DNA of 64,000 nucleotides from Phallusia mammillata (Eukaryota; Chordata; Ascidiacea; Phlebobranchia; Ascidiidae), in the NCBI GenBank assembly GCA_003260075.1, contig QLIY01000253.1, forward strand, positions 62,001 to 126,000, in the 5' to 3' direction. This document shows positions 36,871-50,489 of this stretch, in pieces. The notes under the pieces are model-generated. The model saw only the letters and a program-made list of their open reading frames with translations, had not been told where the DNA came from and did not search any database. The position numbers were made by a program, and so were the translations under genes. The stretch's first letter is position 1. Every line of letters begins with the position of its first letter.

Positions 36871-38243
36871 TTCGTGCTGTATTCGAATGATTTTGGCTTT
36901 CGTTCGATAGTGCATGAATACAATTCGAATAGTTGATGTTATCTTTTGAACCAACAATTCACGAATACAAAAGCTTGAGTAAATTTATTCGAATACAATT
37001 CGAATTGTTCTAGGTTTTTGTCAACCTAAGAATTTGCAAATTCGAATACACGATATTTTTTACGAATACAATTCGAATTGTTGTCGGCCTTTGGCAAGGT
37101 AACAATTCGTAAAATCGAATACATGACTACATTAGTACGAATACCATTCGAATTGTTGTCAGCCTGTTTCTACGTAACAATTCGCAAAATCGAATACATG
37201 ACTAAATTTTTACGAATACAATTCGAATTGTCGATTACCTCCAGACTAGGAGTAGTCGAGAATACTTTGCTATATATTGTTACCAAATAGATTCGAATAC
37301 AATTCAAATTGACAGTAAATGTGACCTGATTTGACAAGTTTTTGTTTATGTTACGAAACAATGACACATAGAAGTTTAATTGTGACGTTACATAAATGGA
37401 ATTGTGTTACAAAGCTTGCAACATTGGGTTGTTCTCAGCACATGACAGGTGTAGCGTGTTCATGAAGCAAACATTTCATGTAAATTTGGTGAAATTTTTA
37501 TAACGGAGACTTAAATCAGTCAAGCTAATGTGGCAAAAAAGCTCGTTGGTTTACATTTTTACCAATAAATTTGCAATTCATAAACCCATGTTACTTTTTG
37601 ATCGAATACCTTTTAAGTTTCGGGGCATTTTATTTCTTTTATTTTCCGCAACTACAAATATCCAAATCGGTGCATTCGAATGTTATTCGAATTGTTTGCT
37701 TCTTACAACAACTGAACAATTCGTGAATACAAATAACTAGAACTATTAATTCGAATACAATTCGGATTGCTACATCTCAAAAAGTACGTATTCATGAATA
37801 CGAATACACGCTTGGGGTTTATTCGAATAGTATTCGAATTACACGTTGTTGTTTTTTGGTCAACTATTCATGAATACTAATACTTGACACGCTTTATTCG
37901 AATACAATTCGAATTGCTGCCACCTTAACATTACGAAACAATTCGTGAATACGAATACCTGACTCGCATTATTCGAATACAATTCGAATTGCCGAACTTT
38001 AAAAAGTGCTTAGAATTCATGAATACGAATACATGCCTTGGTTTATTCGAATAGTATTCGAATTACTTGTCGTTGTAGTTTGGTCAACAATTCATGAATA
38101 CAAATACTTGACTCGTTTTATTCGAATACCATTCGAATTGCTGTCACTCAAAAATTACCAAAGTATTCATGAATTCGAATACAGTCATGCAGGTATTCGT
38201 AAAGTATTCGAATACAGGACGCGTGTATTCGACCCCATGTCTG
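36806..38243. mobile_element. 1.44-kb non-autonomous hAT-like element filled with a 75-bp satellite
   Basis: Ends are CAGACATGGGG and its inverse CCCCATGTCTG; GTCGCAAT is duplicated directly outside (36798-36805 and 38244-38251). Most of the interior is a degenerate tandem array with a period near 75 bp. Each unit has 'ttcgaatacaattcgaatt' (or 'agtattcgaatt') and, half a unit away, a 'caattcatgaatacgaatac' motif. The centre, about 37310-37670, is not repetitive. The left end recurs truncated at about 35117-35175. No transposase frame. Confidence 0.93.
36980..38220. repeat. 75-bp degenerate satellite units inside the hAT-like element
   Basis: Core motif positions near 36983, 37063, 37136, 37213 and 37290, then 37748, 37820, 37896, 37971, 38046 and 38120 give spacings of 72-80 bp. 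The ATTCGAAT palindrome makes both strands look alike. The two sub-arrays are separated by about 360 bp of unique DNA. Confidence 0.88.
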
Positions 38244-38251
38244 GTCGCAAT

Positions 38252-41200
38252 ACTCCAAACTACGGTTACATTCAAGTCAACTATAGTTGTGCGCTTTTGG
38301 CGACTGTGAAAACGGCATGTTCTATCCGAATCATATTAGGATTGAAAAATTATTAAAGAGGATAACAAGGTAACAAAATACCTTAATGGTTCACTGTGAC
38401 TAAAATGGTTAAAGAACGCGGGTTTAGTAGAAACACAAGCTATTTCGCACCAAAAATAAACTTTTAAAAGCTGAAAACCGATGTTTACGGGACTATTGGC
38501 AGGGTTGCCATACCGTCCCTATTTCTAAGATTTTTCTTTGTTTTAAATGGTAATATGTTAGAAAAAATTATTCTCCTTATTTCTTTGCCGGAACAGATTG
38601 TTTCCGGCAAGAAGTGTGACATGTGATATGTCATGTCTCGTATAAATGCAAAGATTTGTTCAAAAACGTTGTTTCGTTTTGTATGAAAATTTTAAATTTT
38701 CGGTTGTCCTTATTTTAAGGTCCATGTCAATGGCAACCCCGACTATAGGTGACCGGTTATATTACATTTTTTCGATATTCCTCCACTGCACCATACATTC
38801 ATTGTTACGACATAACTGCCGATATTCTATACGTCCAACTTTCACGGTTTTCTTTGATCCTACTATCTGATTTACTTGTGAGTGCATTAAGCACTGCTGT
38901 GTTGGATAATTTTTTGTGTTGTAGGTAAGATTAATTCGACTGTTTTGTAGTTGTGACGCCCTTTATTCAATTTTAATCATTTTGAATCACTCTTCATTTA
39001 AATAAAGTGCATATGAAGCTATCTTGTTCTGACAGTCATGGGACTGAAAGGTATACAATTGGCAAAATACTTGAATTACACAAAATACTCGTAAATAATT
39101 AGAAACTATTACATTGCAGATTTGTCGTTTCACTCAACCAAGAAGTCACACAACTTATTTCAAGGAGACTGATGTCACACATGTTACGGATTAGGAACAT
39201 TTTTTCGACTGAAGTTACTGGTAGTTTTACGCTCTGTCGGTTTTGTTTGAAATGTGATTCTTTGGTGAGGGGGCGAAAGTACACAATGTGGTTGGGCTTT
39301 TCTATTCTCGTGGGTGTTTGAAACTTATAACAAAAGAGATTGCATATGTTTGTACCATTGCTATAAATGTGAAGTACTTGGAAAAAGCTTAGTAAATTTT
39401 TCAACCAATAGAAACGTTTAAAGCCGTGTAGATGACTTTTGAAATGCCTTGTAGTTTGTTGTGAAACTGACGGTATATCCTAATCGTTACTTAAACTGCA
39501 ACATATAACTGTCCATAGGTAAACGCTTGGCGCGATGTAAATTCAGCAGTAAAGCTCTTGCAAACCAAAGCTCTGAGTCATCACTTGATACCGGTAAAAT
39601 TTGAGTCGCCGGGTTTGTGGAAACTAGTCAGGAGAAAGTGCCTTTTTGAAAGGTCGATGCGTCAGCGGCTTGGTGCTGAGAGTTTCAATTGTCATTTTTC
39701 AAGGGATATGCCCTCCGAACAATTACTTTTTATAGCAATGTTTTTATTGTGGGTGGACTGAAGAGTATGTGGGAATGGCGGCTTAATTTTTTTGAAAATG
39801 TTATAGTATGGGGCCAGTGTTTGCGACAAACAGGACTTGTCACCAACTATTCCACTTTTCTGAATCATTCTTTCTTTGCAATACGCCGCTGCAACCTTCA
39901 TTGCTTACTGTCAACATTCTGACCAAGTCAAAAACTCACATACCTACGTGGAATGTGTTTAAAGGCCTGCTCCAAAACAAAGGACAGGGTATTCGTTGAA
40001 CCTTGTCGTTTGCAACTCACTCTGTTCACAAGAAGTACCTGCATTTTATTCATGGCGCCATTTTGTCCCAATTTAAAGGAATCTGGAATTGTTGAGGATC
40101 TTCTGCTCTTAAAACCGTCGCAAAAAATTTGGAGCATTAACAAATCATTTTTAATACGAAAAGCTCGGAAAGCTAAAAAAATGCAATCTCGGACAATAGT
40201 ATATGAAAAGATAGCCGCACAATTTTTTTACAAAAGTCGGCTTTGATTCCAAGGCGCAGAAGTGTGTAAAAATGTCTCCCGAAGACAAGCATAAAAACGC
40301 AAAAAAACAACCTTAAACGGAACTAACCTTAAACCCTACACCAGTGATTCTCAAACTGTTTCCTGATGTGCATGGCAACGTTATAAAGTTGAGATTTTTG
40401 TTATTGGTAATGAAAAGCATCCTTACCCACCACAATAAAGTTGAAAATTGACATTATTGAACAACTTTGTCTTTATCTGCGAAGAGTGCCGCGAAATCAA
40501 ATTTAGTTCTTTGATGCGCCTCGTTTGACCACTGCCCTACACACAAAACGCATATAAGACAATACATAAAAAGTCACACACTTACAGTGGACCTACTCCT
40601 AAGTTACATTGAAAAAAGTTATATAATCGTGTTGTTTTAAAAATCAAAATTGATATCTACAAAAATGTTCGAGGGGCTTATAAGTGTGTGACGTCACTAT
40701 CTACGCGACGACATTGCTGACTAGTCAAGCGCCGAGGTTTAAGATTGAAATGAATCACGGCCTCAATAATGAGGAAATGTAACATAACTGGCCCTTGTAA
40801 CGACTGTGGGCGATATTATTGAAGTTATATCGCCGATCAAATAAAAAATTAGAAGGAGCCAAAGTTGTTTAAGTTGGGAATCCAACTTGTAAGATGTGGC
40901 TAATTGAGGCTACATATAGTCGCCTTGCAAATTAGTATACAATGTTACGGGCGTTTGAATTGCCTTTTCATATTTAAATCTAAATCACAAATTTAGGTCA
41001 TTTCAAAACGCATCATGCAAGTCCTGCGAAAAATATGTTTGTTTAGCTCTTTTTTTCCTTTTATCAATTTAGCCTAATTTTTCTGTATTTTAAATTCAAT
41101 GAAACTGCAGGTTTGCAAACTTTACAAATCATCATTTTTTTAGACACACATAAGATGTCCGACAAACTTTTATTGCGCCGCATATAAAACCACAATTTGC

Positions 41201-42080
41201 ATCGTGTGAAACTAATTGCATAATTACAAAAAAAGCAATACAGCCAGTTCCGACAAAAACTTCAATGTAGCAAAAATAAACGAAAAAATCTTGGCACTTT
41301 CTTGAAAAAAAAATATTTAAATGTGTTTCATACCATGCTACCGGAAATAAATAAATACGTTTTGGCTCCGGAGCGAAATAATGAAATAAAAAATGTTCAA
41401 AATAGAGGAACGGAATGAAATACCGTTATTTTTGTTCAAATGTATCGTTCTGGACATGTAACATTAAATTTCGCATCATTTAGACCAGAACAAATTAAAA
41501 ATCTTGGTACTGGAACGAAATAAATAAAATGCCCAGAACCAATATTCGTTTTGTCCCTCAAGAAACACTATTTAAATCATAAAAACGTATGCGAAGCAAA
41601 CAAACTGGTCAAAGAAAGATGTGTGGTAATCTTGCCTGATTCGTCGTACTTTTAAGCCTCGTTGCCCAAAGAAACTTGAGCACGTTGTGCCAGTGATCCG
41701 ATAAGCGGAATCGTATTTATACGCCTCCCTTTAAAACAACACATATACCACAGCACATACGAATAACTGCAAAAGTGAGCCACACTCAAAAAGGGTTGTC
41801 AAGAGTTGTAAGCGGGTCTAAAATTAGAGCTCAAACCCAAACCTGTAAGTTATTTTAGACCGAAGACCGAATTTGGCCCGAAAGTTGTTGAATTGTGCCA
41901 CCAGTGGAAACAGGTCCAAGTTAAGTCCGATTTATGCAAACTCAAGTCCGAAACCCGCTCGAACCGGAGCCTGTATAACCCGTTAAACCATTTGCCCTTC
42001 GAAAACGAAAATATAAACCAACATATAAATAAGGATGTTCACTTGAAAAGAGCGCAGAAAGATAATAGGAAAAATCCCGT
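38252..42080. other. gene-free stretch with MITEs
   Basis: Holds the MITE at 40342-40534 and a probable one at about 41320-41573 whose gTGTTTC/GAAACAC-type ends are flanked by ATTTAAAT. A partial copy of the aGTTGTAA(a/g)CGGG family begins near 41800. Several open frames of 60-100 codons on both strands (e.g. 39953-40246 and 39099-39404) show no domain, signal peptide or consistent splice sites. Confidence 0.5.
40342..40534. mobile_element. 193-bp hAT MITE with 8-bp target duplication
   Basis: Left end CAGTGATTCTCAAACTG; right end CGTTTGACCACTG, a shorter imperfect inverse. CCCTACAC is repeated directly on both sides (40334-40341 and 40535-40542). No coding content. Confidence 0.85.
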
Positions 42081-43664
42081 TTAAACGCATGGACAGGCAG
42101 AAAGAACACCTTGATTTCCACAAAGCTGTCGAGCCGGTTTCACCGGAATCTCGGGACGAGTTATTAACCAGAAATATAAACAATTGGCGTAATGAGCAAC
42201 TTGATTAAGACAAGTTTTTGCCTCCGCGACATCAGTAATGGTTTCGTAACGAATCAAGGGTGTATTTGCAGAAATTGGTTCTCTCAGCTGCAAAACATTA
42301 TTGATTAGCCATTTTTCAAAAAAATAGCTCCAAACCAAATATTTTTATAATATACATGATTATTGGTGACTACGTTGTCAGAATTTGATTCTTCATAAAC
42401 CACACATTTATTGTACAAGCGTGTCATAAAATAATTGAGTCAGTTTACCAAATTTAATACTAAATATATTTTTAAACTTAAAATTACAGAAACTCATTGT
42501 CAAGTGAATAATGGTGTTTGGAAATTAAAATTAACTGTTTTTTGCTCATAGATCAAGCGTTAAATTAACTTCTACGTTTTATATTTATTTAGAATACTTA
42601 CACATGCTTTTTCCAGTACGGTGGTGTCTGACGCGGCGGCGTTTCTGAATCTTAAAATTTGTCGTTGAAGGTTTTTGTTCCGAGTCAACCCACCAATGTT
42701 ACCAACGTTGGCTACATGGCGAAGAAGGCTGTAAATATATACATTTTAGTTCAGTAAGTTCAAAAATGTTATGCTGAATTTAATCACATGTTTAACAAGT
42801 TAAATTCAAAACTACGAACCTTACACAAGTTAAAAGTTTAATACCATAGAAAACAATAGCGAAAAGTTAAGCCTAATGTCATTTTATTTCACTTTCTACT
42901 TACGTAAGTGTATCCACTATGTTCTGAACGCCCAAATCTTTTATATCGTTGTCCTGCAGAGTTTTACGGGATCTTAGTTGAGAACATCCAATTTCTCTAA
43001 GCTGTCAAAAAACAGTTCAATAATAAAAAAAAACCTTAAGAATACTATTCTATTCTACAAATTACATTTACGCACTTATTCGTAGTAATAGCATGTCTCG
43101 CTAAAATGTGTTGTTAGGCTTGCCATAGACTCCCGATCAAATCAATTTTTATTTAACTTTACTGCAAAAGCTAGCTTGAAACCTGGGTTACATATAGCCT
43201 AGGCAAAAAAAACAGTTCTTGTCGCAGTAATGCTATCGGCCATTTTGACTGGAGAAATTAGTAAAGCGTAGTAACATGCTAGACTGGAGAAAAGGGATTT
43301 TTTTCATTTCCAGGGAATGACTAATTCAGAAATCGACGTTGCTAAATCTATTAGCGCTAGGTAGATGTCGATGCTAAAATTTGTTTCCACATGATATGGT
43401 TGTAAATTCTGCTAATAGGCCTAATTATTCTCCCAATCAAGCCGTTTCAAATACAATAATTTGCCATTTCACGCCACTTACCTTGCCGTCGGAATTAGTA
43501 GTTTGTACCAAGTGATCTGCCGCTCGTCTTATGCCGCTTGCTCTCATAAACCTTTTTACTTCGCGTTTGCAGTTCGCCCTTGTGTGAACTGTTTGACATT
43601 GGAAAACCAGTACTATGACGGTACACACAACAAATGAGGTAAATGAATGTCCTTTTAATGCCAT
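42081..43664 (-). CDS. secreted Cys-containing helical protein of unknown family, four exons
   Basis: Exons in transcript order: 43664-43482, 43001-42904, 42728-42602 and 42287-42081. Every junction has GT/AG sites and agreeing phase, giving 204 residues. Residues 1-29 are a signal peptide (SFVVCTVIVLVFQC core, cleavage near HTRA/N). The mature part has eight cysteines, three of them in the last 22 residues (QLCGNQGVLSACPCV end), no membrane segment, and several amphipathic stretches (LQDNDIKDLGVQNIVDTL, LQRQILRF). The architecture resembles a small helical cytokine or growth factor, but I recognise no family; that idea is inference. It stands alone, with the rolling-stone gene about 4.3 kb away. 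Confidence 0.75.
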
Positions 43665-46600
43665 TATGTTGTTGAAGTTAGCTTGCGTTTTGTTGTCCTA
43701 TAGACTGCTCTGTTTCTGCAATAGAGGATTGCTACATACAGTTAGAATATTATAGTAAAACATTGTAACGCTTTCATTCCGTGCAAAGCTTTTGTGCCTA
43801 TGATACCTATACTATTGGGAAAAAACTTTGCAAAATATGTATGAGGTAGCCTCTTTTGGCAACTCCCATTATGATTAACGACTGAAATAGTGTACATTAA
43901 AAATATTATTCCCAGCTTCGACAAAAAAAATAAAAGCTTTACCATGCAAAACATTTACAAGTCCATTTTTCACACTTTCAATTTTGTTTTATTGATTTGA
44001 AAGCTCAGAAACTCTCAAAACTCTCAACAAAGAGACCCCTGGGGACTGACTGCCCCAAAACTTTGCGAGTTGGTCATCAACATTCGGACCTTTATATATA
44101 TTTTTGTCCACGTGGGCGGTTTGCGTGAAAATTTAAAATGCAGGATTCATCACATTGTGCCTAATGGGGCACAGGATGGTCGAGCAGTCAGCTGTGATGA
44201 TTCACGAGCTTGGAGAAGCAGACGTCTTCGCCAGTCGACACCAATGCGACCAGGCTGGATGAAACATGATCTCGTAACAGTTTGGACTGTGTAGATGCAT
44301 TAAAGTACATTTAAAATTCCACTCTGCAGCTTAAAAATGAAAACTAACTTGTTTGACATTGAAAGTTGAATCCTTAAAATCGTTCTTTTTATAGATTTGG
44401 AGAAAATTTCCTTGCAAACAAGTTGAAATACTTTCCCTTGAAAAAAAATTTCCCCTTAAAGTTTGTTTGCAAACAAAGTCCAATACAGAAAAGCTTTTTA
44501 AATCACTCTATATTATCCCATACTTTCTTGACGCTGAGTGGGCGCAATGTTGTTTTAATAACTTACAGTTAATTATATTATACAAGCAAAAAACAAATAA
44601 AGTTTAAAATTAGTACATATATCTTGCTGTTAAAAGTGGAGTAAAAGTACCAGTATTTTATTTATTTAAAACTTTGGGTGTGACATGTAGATTAATGAGA
44701 AAATCGCATTTTCTGAAGTTTCAAAGTAACTTATGTCAAAAATGGTATATTTATATCTATATTTATAAATATAGTTTTTAGAACTCAACCCTCAAAATTG
44801 TTTCATCATCAGTATATATACTGACCACATTCCGTTCTGAATATCACGTTATCACGTGAAAAAGCTGTCACAACCCTAAAAAACAGTTATTTGACACTGC
44901 GGAATTTGTTTAACTTACATCGTTTACGTTCTGTGCGTACCTTTGGCATGGGAGTCGGAACACAGGGGCAAGAGGGTTACACTTGCCCTCCTTGGAATTT
45001 CAATGTATGCAAGTGCACTTTAACGTTGACATATTTTGTCGAAAACCCTGAAAAATGAAAAGTAACATGCTCTAGCAAGGGAGAGAAGGTCAGATGTCTA
45101 AGCAACGGGTTTAACGCAAATTGCCTTATTAACGTATCTGGTGTTATTTACATCGTAGAGTGTGTGTCAGCTTTAGGACAACCCCATTGTATAGTCACTA
45201 GTGCATAATGTATGCGCCTACATGCAGTGGTGGGATTCAAATTTTTGTCAGTTGGTTCTATCACAAAAGTCATATTTCTCAGCCGGTTTTGTTACAAAAA
45301 GTCCATTGACAGTAACCAGTAATAATGCTAAACCGGTTCGCTGGTCTCATAAAATTTCCTTAGACGGTTCTATAGAACCGGTGCGAACCGGAACAATTCC
45401 ACCACTACCTACATGTACATGATTATTTGGTGTGGTAAGTAGGCCTATGTGTCACAATTTGCCCCCTTTTGCAAAATTTATTGCCAGCGCCAATGACCTT
45501 TGGGCATCTTCCTATACTTTTGACAAGTATTGTTGTGAAACTAGTGTTCATTGAAAAAATGTGAGTCACAACGCTTATTCACTGAATACGAATATTTCTT
45601 TTATGTTTGCACTGCAAATATAAACACAGGAAGCTAAACTATAGTCTTTAAGAGGAGTGACAATAGGGTCCATGTCGCCCTGCCCTTCCTCTTTGCATTG
45701 GCACGTAAAGGGTAAACTAGAACGGTTTAAAAATGGACCAACTTAAAATCATACTATTTTAGCTTATTTTTAGTATCGCAAAGGTGAAAAATTACATTAA
45801 ATTAGTTGTTAAGGCGGGTTTCTGAACTGTAGGAGCAGTGCATTCAAATTAACGTCGCATGGACGACCTTGTTAACGTTTGCACAAACATTTCAATGCCA
45901 CAATAACCTAGCGGTAAACTGCTAAGCAGCGAATAGTTATGTAATAACAATCTAGCGGCGCATTTTAAAATGCACAAGCCGTTATAGCCACAATAAGGAT
46001 TTCTAGTGGGTTTTTTTTTGCAGTGTATTGGGTATTGATGGGAGGGATTAAATATTAGGGTGCAATATTAGTTGTAGTTTGGAGATATAAGAGATCCGAT
46101 TTTATTTTGTTCCATAAAACTGTGTATTTTGTACATGTCCTATTAGAATTGATGACATTTCGGCAGTACTGGCAAAAAAGAAATGTTATCGCCAGTTTTT
46201 ATGGCTATGACAGCTGCCTTCCGTATTAAAACCACAGTAGTATAAGTCGAGCCGGGCTTTTTTGGGTTCAGTTTTTTGAAGCATTTTTCCGTTATCACAA
46301 GGTCAAACAGAATTGGTAAAATATCAAATATTCGGACCAGGACACCAATACCTGACATATTACTCACTTGTGTTAATACACAGCTGTCGCATTTGTTGTC
46401 TGTCGTTTCCAAGGTGACCCAGGCTATGGAGAACTGCAGGCATAGACGAGACAGTGAATAAAGACCTTAGCGTTGACATGTGCGTCACGTGTGTGGTTTT
46501 ACCGTCGAATGCATTTTGGTGGTAGAGCGTACAATGCTCAAGTGATTTCACGTTTTTCATACATTACCCTTCGCAGCAACGCGTTTTTCTGCCTTAAATG

Positions 46601-47997
46601 GTACTTACTTAAACATACATTGCTTTTTGTTTAAAGAACAAAAATCTAACAAACCAGTCAGAAAGCAATATACTCAAAGGCAATTAGAACGGAAGTTACA
46701 GAAAACAATAAAGCCAAATTTCTTCAATTTAGTTATAACTTAGTTTAATTCTTTATGTTTTCTTTATTCTTTTGTCTACACCGTGATTACAATTACAATT
46801 ATTACCGTTCTTGGGTCAACTTAGTCACTTAAGCATAGTGATTTTAAGGATTTTCTTGTCTGTGTAACAGATATACCTGTGTCTGAAAGAGATCCGTAGC
46901 CTAATTATTGTAAGACACGTAATGTTGATGACCTCATGCCAACGGCTTGTTTAAATTTGCCAAAACATTTAGAAAGTGACACATCATTGCCTGAATAAAT
47001 ACAATCTGCAGACACAACCATTGTTAGACGATGCAATGTAACAATGATATCATTTCATGACATAAATTGGTTTTCGTGTCGGTAAAAAACAAAATGCCGT
47101 AAATGTTACACCTGAACTTGCAGGATATTCTGTCCAAACTTAGAATACAGAATTATTATTTTTTGCTGGTCAAAAATAAAAAATAACTTACCACGAATAT
47201 AATGAATTAGGCCGATGTTTCGCAAATAATTGGTATGTTTATATTTTTTGTGAAGCATAAGCTTTACCAAAAGAACGTGTAATAACAATGATTGTGTTGG
47301 TTAGTTGAAATTACCCTGATGAAACCGCAACTTTTTTAATGCATTAAGCGCTTTTATTCAGGTAATAAAGTCTTGTACCAAGGATACAGTTGTTTTTGTA
47401 CAAATCCACCAAGTGACGCAATAGAGCAAAAAAGATTACGTAATGGTACAAATTTAATTCTTTCTTTTCAAGTGCTGTAACATTAAACTGATTTCAGTCC
47501 CCCCCCCCCTAAGCGCTTTTATTCAGGTAATAAAGTCTTGTACCAAGGATACAGTTGCTTTTGTACAAATCCACCAAGTGACGCAATAGAGCAAACACGA
47601 TTACGTAATTGGTACAAATTTAATTCTTTCTTTTCAAGTGCTGTAACATTAAAATGATTTAAGGTTACCAGTAGTAGTTTTCAAAAAGCAAGTTATAGAA
47701 CTAAAGTAGGTGTATAATTATGACATAGGAATATTAGGTTTTAGTCGAGTATCAGTAACCTCAATTTCGACTTATTCAGTGAGAATAATTGACCTATTTG
47801 AATGTGACAAAACCCCAAGGAAGCAGATTAACAAACTTCTGTTCACTAAACCTGGTTATTGCAACCAGCAGTGTGTTTTTGAACACACATTTGGATTGTC
47901 TTTCACAAGTTTGGATTTTGTTACATTATGCGTTTGTCGTACAGTTGGGGTGACCCACGTTTAAAATAACCATAACAACAAAGATCAAAATTAGAAT
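43665..47997. other. intergenic region, one clear MITE, one repeated segment
   Basis: Contains the MITE at 45225-45407 and a segment of about 150 bp (47340-47490) repeated at 47511-47660 across the C run at 47499-47509. A minus-strand frame at 46143-46412 (89 codons, no ATG-based support) has a possible acceptor and donor but could not be extended into a gene. Confidence 0.5.
45225..45407. mobile_element. 183-bp hAT-like MITE with 8-bp target duplication
   Basis: Left CAGTGGTGGGATTCAAATTT; right end is the inverse of TAGTGGTGGAATTG. CCTACATG is repeated at 45217-45224 and 45408-45415. The interior has further 'ggttctat/atagaaccgg' inverted pairs. Confidence 0.9.
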
Positions 47998-50487
47998 ATG
48001 CCTGGAAGCTTTACAAACAGAACAAGCAGTTTTGCAAGCAGAAGTATTGACTTTAGAGGCATGTTTTCAAGAAGTGCGGAACGACAACGTCAGGATGACG
48101 TCATCAAGCGTGCAATGCCAGGTTGCGCTTACAGTTTACGCAAGGAGTTTCACTGGCATATGATGGGATTAACAGAAAACAACCCTCAGAAGTTTGCTAC
48201 TTCATCTGTAAGTAGGTTTTGGATGGGGATATATATTTTTTTTATTGTGGTCAGTAAAGGATACAAGTTCAGCCCCAACCTGGTCTTTAAACTCTTTTTC
48301 AGCAAATGTTGACTGTTAGTGTTTGTATTAAAGCATTGAAATTTGAAACCAAACGACCTATTCTATTAAGTGATCCAAGATCTTGTTGAAGAAATGAAAA
48401 AAACACTGCGCAACAAAAATGTTAAATTTAAAATATTTATTTTACTCCCGTGCACATAACGGCAAAGACATCTTTTTCTAATGTCAAAGCATCCACACGT
48501 ACCACAACACTATTCAGAGCTTTTAACTTTTAAAATATCAAATTACCTTGTTTGGTGTCGCCAACGAACAGTTACAAACTATATTGTGTTGTCTAAGCTT
48601 TCTGTCATAATAAGGTGTGAAAATCTTTGTAATGGATATCACTTTATGCCAAGAACAAAGAAACGGTTGTTGTACCATTGTTAAAGGTGTGATCGGTCTG
48701 TAACACATAACCCTTAATTGTTAGCTGGAACAGCGTTGCACCACAGCAGCAACCTCACCTTTATATTTCTATCACACTATATGTAATAAATTATTGTTTT
48801 CAAATATATACAGCTGAAGAACTAGATGTTATTATCACGCCCCTAATAAACAAGCGTGACAAGCGTACTGATAGTTAGCCTTCTTACGGTACGGTGCTCT
48901 TTGATTTGTAGGAAAGTTTTGGGGCAGCTGCCATAATGCCATACAGTGTTGTAAGGCCCAACCCGAAATGACAAGCCCAAAACCCGACCCCGATTTTAAA
49001 AATACCAAATCAGGCAACTTTAATTTCAAATACAAACCAAAACCCGCCCGACTTACAACTCTAATTCGATATATCCATGCATTTAATTCAAATTTCATTG
49101 ACCACTTTAAAAAGAACTTATTTTTTAAAGTTTTGGCGTGTTTTCGATAACTTTGTGTTTACGTTTCATATTCAGTGGATCAGATCACAATACCCATACG
49201 CAGCCTTCAGAGTTGCGTGTTTTATCCACGCCATCTCCATTTTAGCTTACAAAGCTTACGCGGAATCCACAAGGGAAGAACCGCCCCCGGTAAATAAAAC
49301 TTTAAATTATGTGACAAATCAGGCAAAAAAATAAAACAGTGTGGAATTCGGTGTTTTGATACAGTGGCTCTTTTTGCAGATTGCATGGATCGAAACGCTG
49401 CCCACTTGGTCGTTTATAGTTTACACAACCTACCACGCAATGGCGCTCGTGTTCACCGTGCTGGAGTTTTTTCACGACTGCCTGTGCAACGATGATCTTG
49501 CGTGGTAAAATTTTGAGTTTAAGTTACTAAAACAAAGTAAGAGTAAGCAAAAATGTGCTAATAATGTTTTAGGTATCACATGATTAACTGGATAATTCAA
49601 TCAATTGCCTTCAATGGGTCAATAATTTGCTTTGTCGGATCACTGGGTTCGCTTGCAGCTACAGGATCTGGTGACGTGACAGCACAGGATTGGCTAGCGG
49701 TTTACACAAGGTTGAAAATACTTGTTTATAAACTAGACTTTGTTAAACAGCAAGTTTTGTCATGTTCGTTATGTATTAATTTTCTCAAACATTAACGGTT
49801 TTGTTAAAAAGTTGTGAAAGTTGCAAGGATGAAATAGCTTTTGCGTTGCTTGCTATCAAACCCAAAATGTTTCGTTTTTGGTAAACGCTCAAAGGATCTT
49901 GAATGGAAATATAACAGATCAAAATACAGACTATGGTTGGCCATTTAGGCGTTTCCCACCGCCTGTTGATCTTATCCAAGCTTTACAAGTTTCGAATCGT
50001 ATAACCTGTACTCTTAATATTACGCAGTGATGATGTTAACTTCTACGTCATCACCGCATCCGTGATGATCATTGACGTCTTCGTGTGCAACGTCACAGTC
50101 CGTCTACTGCACTTGTTCTACCCAACAGTGTTTTACGTCCTGTTCTACGCATTCCACATCTACCGCTGGGCGTCAGGCTTTACCCCTGGACTTGTGGCGC
50201 TAGACTACGGGGCCAGACCAGAGGTTGCGGTGCCACACATCTTTCTCACGATTCTGGTTTTAGCTCCACTGGCCCACATTACAGCTTACGCCATTGACAC
50301 TGTTCGTTGGCGTTTGATGGTTACATGTATCGAACGTCACAGAAGGCGTGTTATTGATCGGGCGAACGCCTTAGAGGGAATACGATTTGACAGCGCGGCA
50401 ACGACGCAATATCGCCACTTGCGGAGTCAAAGAACCGCAAGATCTGATAGCCGGCAGGTGAGAACAGTTACGTCCGAAAGCGTGTAA
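47998..50487 (+). CDS. rolling-stone-family multi-pass membrane protein
   Basis: Five exons: 47998-48207, 49176-49289, 49380-49504, 49573-49710 and 50028-50487; phases agree and give 348 residues. Drosophila Rolling stone acts in myoblast fusion; the role here is not known. After a basic cytoplasmic N terminus with the family-like EFHWHMMGL block, about six hydrophobic segments follow: AAFRVACFIHAISILAY, SFIVYTTYHAMALVFTVLEFF, IIQSIAFNGSIICFVG, VITASVMIIDVFVCNV, LLHLFYPTVFYVLFYAFHIY and IFLTILVLAPLAHITAYAI, then a basic tail. Order and motifs (FHIYRWASG near the end) fit the family, though the protein is somewhat longer than usual. Intron 1 holds a short MITE, and a hAT-type end starts two bases after the stop codon. 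Confidence 0.88.
48944..49063. mobile_element. short MITE of the 'GTTGTAA-GGCCC' family in rolling-stone intron 1
   Basis: Left CAGTGTTGTAAGGCCC; right GCCCGACTTACAACTCTA, inverted. The interior is rich in 'aagcccaaaacccgacccg'. Same family as 63235-63577. No clean target duplication can be read here. Confidence 0.7.
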
Positions 50488-50489
50488 TC

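Noticed and set aside
36806..38243. CRISPR-like regularly spaced repeats
   Set aside because: Eukaryotic window; the units are degenerate, palindromic, adjacent rather than spacer-separated, and enclosed by transposon ends.
46143..46560. possible exons on the minus strand (Cys-containing frame with donor-like GTGAGT)
   Set aside because: No consistent chain of exons, start codon or similarity could be found.
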